Origin: Limisphaerales bacterium
GTDB lineage: Bacteria > Verrucomicrobiota > Verrucomicrobiia > Limisphaerales > SXTU01
NCBI GenBank assembly: GCA_009773355.1
Contig: WRPG01000001.1
Location: 1-64,000, forward strand
Length of the DNA stretch: 64,000 bases
Direction of reading: 5' to 3'
Shown here: positions 8,732 to 16,066 of the stretch, one piece after another
How the letters are laid out: every line of letters begins with the position of its first letter
Position numbering within the stretch: the stretch's first letter is position 1
Position numbers and translations under genes: made by a program
Notes under the pieces: generated by a model
Seen by the model: the letters and a program-made list of their open reading frames with translations, nothing else
The model's database searches: none
Told to the model about the DNA's origin: nothing

Positions 8732-10570
8732 ATGAACACGAAGCAAGACGCGACGCGGCGGCAACCCGGCTCGCTCCGGTGGCTGGTCACTGGGCTGCTT
8801 TGCACGGCGGGGCTGGTCCTTGGCGCTCCGGCGGCCCAGGCGGCCACGGTCACTCTCTGGGACACCGGCGCGTCGTTGACCGGCGTCGGCATGCCGCAAA
8901 GCCGGACCGGCTGGCAGGCCGTGCCCACCGAACTGTTCGCATTTGAAGCCAGCCCGGCCAAGGCGGCTTCCGATCCCGGTTACTGGGGCCGCGAATACTC
9001 CTTCAGGGGCGACGCGGTCGTGGAAAACCAAAGCTTGCTCGCCGTGTTTTCGAAGGCGCGCGGCGGCGTGGAGATTTATGCGAAGGAAGGCGCACCAGGA
9101 CGACCGATAGCCCAAGTGATGCCGCTCACTTCCAACCCCGGCCCGTCAGCGACCATGCGCCGCGTCGCCATCGTGCGCAACGCGGGCGACGAGGTGGTCC
9201 TCAGCGTCACGTATGCCGGCGCGGGCGAGTCCGCGACATTTGCCTTCAGCCGGAGCGAGATCGTGGAGCTGAAACCCACCGGCAAGCTCACGGGACTGCG
9301 CCTGCTCAGTCCCCTGCAATACGGCATCCTGCCCGGCTTCGTCGGCGACGACCTCATCTACAGCCCGGCGGCGTATCCCGAGGCGAAGTCCATCGCCCTT
9401 CCCTCGGACAATCTCTTCGTCGGCCTGCAACCCGGCGGCGACCGGATGCTGGTCGTGACCTGGCCCAAGGGCCGGCAGCAGGTGCAGCTCGGCCTTGGCG
9501 GCGCGCCGGACCAGCGCCGCATCGAGTCGCTGGAACTCCAAGGCGACGGGCAGAGCTTCTTCCTCGCCTCACTCGCGGCACCGGGCATCTGGCACCGCGA
9601 GGAACTGAAGGCCGGCTTTCTGGAGAAGGATGTGACGCTGGCGTGGAAACGGCCCTTCCCAGCGAAGTGGAAGACGCAGTTATCCGAGGCCGGCGTGAGG
9701 ACGAGCTACGCCTTCCGCCAGACCAAGGGCACCGTCTGGCGCGGCGTGCCCGGCTCGTATGACTTTCCGGCGTGGTTCGAGGGCGAGACGGCGATGTTGC
9801 GCCTCGGCAAGAAAGTCCCGCCCAAGGGCGACGCGCTCATCTACTTCCTCGAAGCCCGCGAGACGCCCACGTCGGTCGTGACTCCCGTGGACATCCTCAA
9901 GGCCACGCTCGGCCGGCCCATGAGCGAGGCGATCCTTGATCCCGCCGGCCGCCAGCTCCGCACGCACCACAAGCGCGGTGGCGACAGCGTCCACCGCGCC
10001 TGCACCTGCGGCTACACCGAGGCGATTGAGGCGGTCTTCAAGGCCGGCGAGGAGACCGGCAAGAAGCAGTTCATCGCGGACGCCGTTGACGACATGATTT
10101 ACTTCGTCCGCTGCCACCTTGAGCGCATCGCCGACTACCGGAGCTTCGCCGAGAACCTGGCGAAGCAGCTTCGTGCGAAGGCACTGGCCGCGCCGGAGCT
10201 GAAGGCCTACTTGGAAAACCTCGAACAGATCGTCCAGCAGATCCCGCAGGAGTGCGAGGTGCAGAAGGAGAACATGAAGTCGCTCGACCACGCCGCCGAC
10301 CTGGCGAAGCAGACTCTGGCCCTGACGCTCAAGTCCGACCCCGACAACCTGAAGACCTACGCCGCGCTGCTCAAGGCGTGGCGCGGCATGGGCGGCGCGC
10401 AGGATTACGTGCTGGCCAAGTGCCACACGGTCACGCGCCAGCTCTTCCAAGACGCCGGCTACGGCTGTGCCGAACTGCCCAAAGCCGTCGCCGTGGCCGA
10501 AGAGATCCGCGCCCGCTGCCGGCAGATTCTCCGCAACCCGGATGGCTACGAAATCTGGGCGGACTATTGA
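8732..10570 (+). CDS. Secreted protein of unknown function, 612 aa
   Basis: A signal peptide is visible (hydrophobic core LVTGLLCTAGLVLGAPA, then AQAA, about residues 18-39). The first two thirds are rich in beta-type sequence without a family I recognise. The last 200 residues are helical and charged and contain a CTCGY motif at about 427-431 and further cysteines. It heads a same-strand run with the FGE-like lipoprotein, MBOAT and SGNH genes (gaps of 36, 35 and 1 bp), so it may act on or be modified with the same exported polymer; that is inference. The 266-bp gap before it (8466-8731) holds no gene that I can support, only short inverted repeats around GGCAAGC/GCTTGCC. Confidence 0.7.
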   Translation: MNTKQDATRRQPGSLRWLVTGLLCTAGLVLGAPAAQAATVTLWDTGASLTGVGMPQSRTGWQAVPTELFAFEASPAKAASDPGYWGREYSFRGDAVVENQSLLAVFSKARGGVEIYAKEGAPGRPIAQVMPLTSNPGPSATMRRVAIVRNAGDEVVLSVTYAGAGESATFAFSRSEIVELKPTGKLTGLRLLSPLQYGILPGFVGDDLIYSPAAYPEAKSIALPSDNLFVGLQPGGDRMLVVTWPKGRQQVQLGLGGAPDQRRIESLELQGDGQSFFLASLAAPGIWHREELKAGFLEKDVTLAWKRPFPAKWKTQLSEAGVRTSYAFRQTKGTVWRGVPGSYDFPAWFEGETAMLRLGKKVPPKGDALIYFLEARETPTSVVTPVDILKATLGRPMSEAILDPAGRQLRTHHKRGGDSVHRACTCGYTEAIEAVFKAGEETGKKQFIADAVDDMIYFVRCHLERIADYRSFAENLAKQLRAKALAAPELKAYLENLEQIVQQIPQECEVQKENMKSLDHAADLAKQTLALTLKSDPDNLKTYAALLKAWRGMGGAQDYVLAKCHTVTRQLFQDAGYGCAELPKAVAVAEEIRARCRQILRNPDGYEIWADY

Positions 10571-10606
10571 GCGGCGTGGACGTGGCTGTCAGGATTTCTT
10601 CCGAAA

Positions 10607-11497
10607 ATGAACCGATTCTTGCCCCTGCGCTGGCTGGTCTTGCTCGCCGTCGCCTTCACCGCGTGCGAACCCAAACCTGCCGCGCCAGTCGCCTCCGCGC
10701 CGCCGCCTGCATCAACGAAGGAAGCTCCTCCTGCGAAACCGGAACCCTCACAACCAAGTGCGACTGCCGTCTCCACCGCGCTCGTCCCGATTCCCGCCGG
10801 CAAGTTCATGATGGGCGACAAGGACGAGGTGGACGCCCCGCCGCATGAGGTGAGCGTGAGCGCCTTCCTCATGGACAAGCACCTCGTCACGCAAGACCAG
10901 TTCCAGAAGCTGATGGGCGCGAACCCCTCGCGCTGGAAGGGCGGGCAAAACCCCGTCGAACAGTTGCGCTGGTCCGACGCCGCGAAGTTCTGCAACAAGC
11001 GCTCCGAGGCCGAGGGCCTCAAACCCTGCTACGACCTCGCAACGCTCAAGTGCGATTTCTCCGCTGACGGCTACCGCTTGCCCACGGAGGCCGAATGGGA
11101 ATACGCCTGTCGCGCCGGCACCACGACGCCTTACTTCTTCGGCACGAGTCCAGCCAAGGCCGGTGACTACGCGTGGTTCGACAAGAACGCCGGCGGCAAG
11201 CCGCGCCCCGTCGGCCAGAAGCAGCCGAACCCGTGGGGCCTCTACGACATGGCCGGCAACGTCTGGCAATGGTGCAACGATTTCTACGAGGTCGAGTATT
11301 ACTCCAAGTCGCCGAAGCAGGATCCGCTCGGCCCGGCCGACGGGAAAAACAAGGTGCTGCGCGGCGGCGCGTGGCGCTTCAGCGCGGACAACTGCCGCTC
11401 CGGCTACCGCTACAACGAGCACCCCGGCTCCGCCGACGTCTGCTTCGGCTACGACATCTACGGCTTCCGCTGCGTCCGCCGGGCCACGCCGAAATGA
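10607..11497 (+). CDS. FGE-sulfatase domain lipoprotein (SUMF1-like), 296 aa
   Basis: N-terminal signal with lipobox AFTAC (Cys at about 20), a Pro/Ala-rich linker, then a complete FGE-sulfatase (SUMF1) fold: PAGKFMMGDKDE, RLPTEAEWEYACRAGT, MAGNVWQWCNDF and LRGGAWRF...YGFRC. In true formylglycine-generating enzymes two active-site cysteines lie after the LRGG segment. Here the first position reads Phe (AWRFSADNC) and only the second Cys seems present, so it may be a binding or scaffolding paralog rather than a sulfatase activator. Many SUMF1-domain proteins in these phyla are such paralogs. It sits directly upstream of the MBOAT gene. Confidence 0.82.
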   Translation: MNRFLPLRWLVLLAVAFTACEPKPAAPVASAPPPASTKEAPPAKPEPSQPSATAVSTALVPIPAGKFMMGDKDEVDAPPHEVSVSAFLMDKHLVTQDQFQKLMGANPSRWKGGQNPVEQLRWSDAAKFCNKRSEAEGLKPCYDLATLKCDFSADGYRLPTEAEWEYACRAGTTTPYFFGTSPAKAGDYAWFDKNAGGKPRPVGQKQPNPWGLYDMAGNVWQWCNDFYEVEYYSKSPKQDPLGPADGKNKVLRGGAWRFSADNCRSGYRYNEHPGSADVCFGYDIYGFRCVRRATPK

Positions 11498-11532
11498 GCG
11501 CGGGCATCGCGATGAGCTGATCCGCGCCCGCC

Positions 11533-13134
11533 ATGCTCTTCCACACCTGGACCTTCTTCGCCTTCCTGCTGGTCGTTGTGCCGGGTTTCCTGTTGCTGCG
11601 CAAGACACGGCTGTGGGTTCCGTGGCTGCTGGTCGCGTCCTACGTCTTCTACGGCTGGTGGAATCCCTATTACCTCATCCTGATTCTCTACTCGACGGCG
11701 CTGGACTACATCCTCGTCGCCTTGATGGACCACTGTCCGCGCGAACGGCCGGCGGCGGACCTGCGCACCCGGCTGTTGCGCCCGCAGCTCGACGACAAGG
11801 TGTTGAAGGTCGCCTTCGCCGTCGCGGGTCTCGGCACGCTGGGCTTCTTCGGCATGGCCGTGGCCGGCCTGCCCACGCTGCGACCGACGATGGCGGCGCT
11901 GGCCTTCATGTTCGCGCTGATGGCGGCGGGCGCGTGGTTCGCTAACCGGCAAGTCTGGCTCTGGGTGAGCCTCATCAACAACCTCGCCATCCTGCTCTTC
12001 TTCAAATACGCGCAGTTCCTCGTCGAGAACGGCAACCAGTTCCTCGCCCACTTCCGCGTCAACGCGGTGCTGCCCGACCCGGGGACGCTCATGCCGTTCG
12101 GCGCGGCTTACTTGCTACCGGTGGGCATCTCGTTCTTCACGTTTCAGTCGCTGAGTTACACAATTGATTTCTACCGGGGTGGAATCCATCGCGAGCGCAG
12201 CTTCATCCGGTTCGCGACCTTCGTGAGCTTCTTCCCGCAGCTCGTGGCCGGCCCCATCGAGCGCGCGTCGAACCTCCTCCCGCAGTTCAATCAGTTCCCC
12301 ACCATCCGCGCGCGCGACGTGACCGACGGCCTCTCGCTCTTCCTCGTCGGCCTGTTCAAGAAACTCGCGCTGGCCAACTACCTCTCCTACTACGTCGAGC
12401 GCGTTTACGACAACCCCAAGGCCTACGGCGCGCCCGCGCTGGTCCTCGCCACCATCGCCTTCGCGTGGCAGATTTTTTTCGACTTCAGCGGCTACACGGA
12501 CATGGCGCGCGGGATCGCGAAGACGATGGGCTTCCAGCTCATGCTGAACTTCAACAACCCCTACCTCGCCACCGGCCTGGGCGATTTCTGGAGCCGCTGG
12601 CACATCAGCCTCTCGACGTGGTTCCGCGACTACCTCTACATCCCGCTCGGCGGCAACAAGGAGGGTCTGCTCAAGACCTACCGCAACCTCTTCATCACCT
12701 TCTTCATCTCCGGCATCTGGCACGGCGCGGCGTGGACGTTCGTGATCTGGGGGCTGCTCCACGCGTTCGGCATCCTCGTCACCCGCGAACTGGAGCGCAC
12801 GCCCTTCTACCGCGACCGCGTGCCGCGCCTGCTCAAGCAGTTCGGCGTGTTCGCCTTCGTCTGCTTCGCGTGGATCTTCTTCCGCGCCGGCTCGCTCGCC
12901 GACGCGCTGCTCATCGTCCAGCGCATCTTCACCGCCGGCTGGTCCGACCCGGAAATGCCGGTGCTCATGATCCTCATCGTCGCGCTGATCTGGCTCTACC
13001 AGATGGCCTACGAATCCACGTTGCGGCCTGTGTTGCAGACGAGCTTCGCGCGTGTGGGCGGGGCGGTGTGCATGATCCTCTACCTGTTCCTCTGCTCCTC
13101 GGGCGGCGGGGCGTTCATCTACTTCCAATTCTGA
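11533..13134 (+). CDS. MBOAT family O-acyltransferase (AlgI-like), 533 aa
   Basis: Polytopic membrane protein with the MBOAT signature: LPVGISFFTFQSLSYTID, FPQLVAGPIERA and FWSRWHISLSTWFRDYLYIP. The invariant histidine lies in SGIWHGAAW (His at about 397). AlgI/DltB-type members pass acyl groups across the inner membrane to be attached to exopolysaccharide or cell-wall polymer. Length (533 aa) fits the AlgI group (about 470-520). The SGNH protein begins 1 bp after the stop, reproducing the AlgI plus AlgX/AlgJ arrangement. No alginate synthesis genes are in the window, so the polymer is unknown and I give no gene symbol. Confidence 0.92.
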   Translation: MLFHTWTFFAFLLVVVPGFLLLRKTRLWVPWLLVASYVFYGWWNPYYLILILYSTALDYILVALMDHCPRERPAADLRTRLLRPQLDDKVLKVAFAVAGLGTLGFFGMAVAGLPTLRPTMAALAFMFALMAAGAWFANRQVWLWVSLINNLAILLFFKYAQFLVENGNQFLAHFRVNAVLPDPGTLMPFGAAYLLPVGISFFTFQSLSYTIDFYRGGIHRERSFIRFATFVSFFPQLVAGPIERASNLLPQFNQFPTIRARDVTDGLSLFLVGLFKKLALANYLSYYVERVYDNPKAYGAPALVLATIAFAWQIFFDFSGYTDMARGIAKTMGFQLMLNFNNPYLATGLGDFWSRWHISLSTWFRDYLYIPLGGNKEGLLKTYRNLFITFFISGIWHGAAWTFVIWGLLHAFGILVTRELERTPFYRDRVPRLLKQFGVFAFVCFAWIFFRAGSLADALLIVQRIFTAGWSDPEMPVLMILIVALIWLYQMAYESTLRPVLQTSFARVGGAVCMILYLFLCSSGGGAFIYFQF

Positions 13135-13135
13135 G

Positions 13136-14293
13136 ATGAAAGCCCAAGTCCCCAAGGTTGGCATGGAAACGGTCTTCGTGAACGAACTGCGTTTGACCGG
13201 GCGGCAATGGCTGCTCGTGGGCGGCATCGTGCTCGCGTTCGTGCTGCTCGCGCCGCGCGCTTGGAAGCAGGCCGAGCGTTTCGACACCGGGCCGGACTAC
13301 CGTCTGCCCTACGCCTTGAGCAAGGACTACTGGCTCTACGAACGGCGACTTGGAGAAATCCCCGCGCCGAGCGCCGTGGTCATCGGCGACTCCGTGGTAT
13401 GGGGCGAATACGTGCTGCCCGACGGCACGCTCTCGCACTTCCTCAATCAAGCGGCCGGCCGGCCGGACGCCTTCGTCAACGCCGGCGTGAACGGCCTCTT
13501 CCCACTCGCGCTCGAAGGCCTGGCCGAGCACTACGGCGGCGCGCTCCGGAACCGGAAAGTCATCCTCCATTGCAATCTGCTTTGGATGAGCAGCCCCAAA
13601 GCGGACCTCTCGACGAAGAAGGAAGAGCGCTTCAACCACGCGCGACTCGTGCCGCAGTTCTCTCCGCGCATCCCGTGCTACCGTGCCGATGCCAGCGAGC
13701 GCCTCGGCGTCGTGATGGAGCGGAACCTCCCCGTGCTGTCGTGGGTCAACCATCTGCAATGCGTCAGCTTCAACCAGAAGAGCCTCCCCGACTGGACGCT
13801 GGAGCAGGGCAGCGGCGACCCGCCCGGCCACCCCAACGCCTACAAGAATCCGCTCGCCCAGCTCACCCTCCACGTCCCCGGCGCGCCCGCACTCGACCCC
13901 GAGCGCGGCCCGACCAGCGCCCGCCACAAGCCCTGGTCCACGGCTGGCGAAGGCACGACGCGCTTCGAATGGGTAGCGCTCGACGCCTCGCTCCAGTGGG
14001 CCGCCTTCCAGCGCCTGACCCGCCTGCTGCGCGAGCGCGGCAACGACGTGCTGGTGGTCGTCGGCCCGTTCAACGAACACTTGCTGGCCGGGGAAAATCG
14101 CGCGCCTTACCGCCAGCTTTGCGACAACATCGCCGTCTGGCTGAAGGAGAACCGATTCGAGTGCATCGTCCCCGAGCCACTGCCCAGCGCGCTGTATGCG
14201 GACGCCAGCCATCCCTTGACCGAAGGCTACCGCGTGCTCGCACAGCGGCTCCATACCGAGGCGACGTTTCAGCAGTGGAAATCGCGGCGATGA
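13136..14293 (+). CDS. Membrane-anchored SGNH/GDSL-like acyltransferase partner, 385 aa
   Basis: One N-terminal transmembrane helix (WLLVGGIVLAFVLLAP) anchors a periplasmic SGNH-type domain. The nucleophile elbow is VIGDSVVWG with Ser at about 86, and the catalytic Asp/His pair is in DASHPLTEGY (Asp about 356, His about 359). Proteins of this type (AlgX, AlgJ, DltD, PatB analogs) complete acyl transfer begun by an MBOAT protein. The ATG follows the MBOAT stop by one base, so co-translation is likely. It could also work as a deacylase, since SGNH folds do both. Confidence 0.82.
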   Translation: MKAQVPKVGMETVFVNELRLTGRQWLLVGGIVLAFVLLAPRAWKQAERFDTGPDYRLPYALSKDYWLYERRLGEIPAPSAVVIGDSVVWGEYVLPDGTLSHFLNQAAGRPDAFVNAGVNGLFPLALEGLAEHYGGALRNRKVILHCNLLWMSSPKADLSTKKEERFNHARLVPQFSPRIPCYRADASERLGVVMERNLPVLSWVNHLQCVSFNQKSLPDWTLEQGSGDPPGHPNAYKNPLAQLTLHVPGAPALDPERGPTSARHKPWSTAGEGTTRFEWVALDASLQWAAFQRLTRLLRERGNDVLVVVGPFNEHLLAGENRAPYRQLCDNIAVWLKENRFECIVPEPLPSALYADASHPLTEGYRVLAQRLHTEATFQQWKSRR

Positions 14294-14365
14294 GGCCCCG
14301 AGCGCGGGGCAGGCGCAACTTGACGCAATCCCGTGTTCAAGCGGGAGGATTGACGACGCCGGCCG

Positions 14366-15469
14366 TCAAGGCTGCAACCGCCGATGGCGTTCTTCCTTCG
14401 GCAGCTTCGTCAACGCGGTCACCTCGTGATAAAACGCCTCCAGATCACCGCCCTGCTCGCGCAGCAGACGATGGAACGCCGGCACGAGCCGGTAGTAGGC
14501 GTCCACGTCGTTCAGATGCGCGTTGTTCAGCGGACGGCTGAACCAGCGCGCGTAATCCGTGCGCCCGCCCCAGGTGGACTTCAACGCGTCGTAGTCGCGC
14601 TTGAGCTGGTCGAGGATGGCCTGTTTCTGCGCGCGCAAAGAGGCGGCCTTCTCAGCGGACAGTGATTTTCCCATACGCACGGATTGCGTGCTGGTGCCGG
14701 CATCATGGAAAAGCGCCGCCAGCCGGTCATGCGCGCCGGTGACGAGCCGGGTGAAGTCCGCCTTGCGCCGGAGATGCGCCTCGTATTCGGCCTCGGCGGC
14801 TGCGCCTCGCCTCGCCCGCAGCCAGCGCCGCGTCCCTTCCTCGCCCACCGCCTCGGCGAAGGCTTCGTTGAAATCCGTGTCTCCGCTGACGAACAACCGC
14901 TGGTGCGCCAGCTCGTGAAAAAGCAGTTCGGCCAGTTCGATCTCCGGCTCGTGAACAAACGTGTTCAGCACCGGATCGCGGAACCAGCCGAGCGTCGAGT
15001 AGGCGCGCACGCCGCCCACGTCCACGTCGAAGCCCTGGCGCGCCAGTTCGGCGGCCTGGCTCCGGGCTTCGCGCTCCACGAAGTAACCGCGATACGCCAG
15101 CCGCCCGACCACCGGATACCACCACTCCTTCGGCTGCATCGAAAACTCCGGCGTGGCCGTGACGTTCCACACCACGTAATTCCGCCCGAGGTCGGCGTAG
15201 CGGAGGTAGTGGCCGTTGATCGGCAGCTTGAGTTCCTGCTCGGCGAACCCGCGCATTTCCAGAATCAGCCGGAGCTTGGCTTTGAGCGGCTCGGGCGTCG
15301 GCGGCTGCTGGAGCAGCTCCGCGATGGGCTGCTGCCGGTGCATGATCTGCAAATGACCACGCACGGCCTGCCCGTAGTAACCAGCCGTCTGGCAGCCGGA
15401 GAGCAAGGGAAGCGCGGTCGCCAGCAGCACGAGGCTGGGGCAGCCGGGCGGAAGTCGCGGAATTTGCAT
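14366..15469 (-). CDS. Lipoprotein aminopeptidase-like protein (COG4324, DUF2265), 367 aa
   Basis: Starting at the ATG at 15469 gives a classic lipoprotein signal ending LLSGC (Cys about 26). The body matches the predicted aminopeptidase family COG4324, with the zinc-binding HELAH at 185-189 and NEAFAEAVGEEG at about 201-212 supplying the third ligand as in gluzincins. YSTLGWFRDPVLNTF just before HELAH is typical of this family. A longer start at 15526 exists but would place the lipobox internally. The gene is convergent with the SGNH gene. The 72-bp gap holds a hairpin (CAATCCCG/CGGGA-ATTG) without a T-run. Function of the family is predicted, not proven. Confidence 0.82.
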   Translation of the reverse strand: MQIPRLPPGCPSLVLLATALPLLSGCQTAGYYGQAVRGHLQIMHRQQPIAELLQQPPTPEPLKAKLRLILEMRGFAEQELKLPINGHYLRYADLGRNYVVWNVTATPEFSMQPKEWWYPVVGRLAYRGYFVEREARSQAAELARQGFDVDVGGVRAYSTLGWFRDPVLNTFVHEPEIELAELLFHELAHQRLFVSGDTDFNEAFAEAVGEEGTRRWLRARRGAAAEAEYEAHLRRKADFTRLVTGAHDRLAALFHDAGTSTQSVRMGKSLSAEKAASLRAQKQAILDQLKRDYDALKSTWGGRTDYARWFSRPLNNAHLNDVDAYYRLVPAFHRLLREQGGDLEAFYHEVTALTKLPKEERHRRLQP

Positions 15470-15622
15470 CGGATGGCTGGAGGATGCGGATTCTGTCCCG
15501 TCCGTGCAAACCGTCTTGGCCCGCAACGTCCGCCGGACGGCCCGAATGCATTGGACCGGCCAGCGTCAACCAAGGCAGTCTTTCACGGTCAACAGCGTGC
15601 GTTTGCAAACTCATTCATCAAC

Positions 15623-16063
15623 ATGACTCCCCAACAGCAAGCCGAGAGCCTCGGCCTCAAGTTCGAGAAGATCGCCCCCGGCTACCTCAACCTCTGCATC
15701 CGCAGCGGCAACCAACTCCTCTCCTCCGGCCACGTCAGCGACCTCAAGGGCAAGCTCGGCGCGGGCCTCACCGTCGAGCAGGGCTACGCCGCCGCCAAGA
15801 ATTGCGCGGAGAAAATTCTGCGCTCCGTCTGGCAGACGCATGGCACGCTCGACGGCCTGCGCGTCATCAAGGTGCTCGGCTGCGTGAACTCGACGCTGGA
15901 GTTCACCGACCAGCATCTCGTCATCAACGGCGCGTCCGACCTGCTGCACGCCATCTTCGGCAAGGAGGGTGATGGCTACCATGCCCGCAGCGCGCTGGGC
16001 TTCGCACAGTTGCCCACCGGCGCAGCCGTCGAGGTCGAGGCCATTTTTGAAATCAAGGGCTGA
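15623..16063 (+). CDS. RidA family protein, 146 aa
   Basis: Small protein of the YjgF/YER057c/UK114 fold. Hallmarks are LLSSGHVSD near residues 32-40, the central LRVIKVLGCVNS, and the C-terminal ARSALGFAQLPTGAAVEVE, where the Arg corresponds to the residue that binds the imine substrate carboxylate in RidA. RidA hydrolyses reactive enamine/imine intermediates from PLP enzymes. This longer sequence (archetype about 128 aa) resembles the divergent RidA subgroup, so exact substrate use is open. Start ATG at 15623 is the only one that gives the complete fold. A PQQ-propeller gene begins 3 bp downstream of the stop, an unexpected operon partner. Confidence 0.88.
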   Translation: MTPQQQAESLGLKFEKIAPGYLNLCIRSGNQLLSSGHVSDLKGKLGAGLTVEQGYAAAKNCAEKILRSVWQTHGTLDGLRVIKVLGCVNSTLEFTDQHLVINGASDLLHAIFGKEGDGYHARSALGFAQLPTGAAVEVEAIFEIKG

Positions 16064-16066
16064 CCG

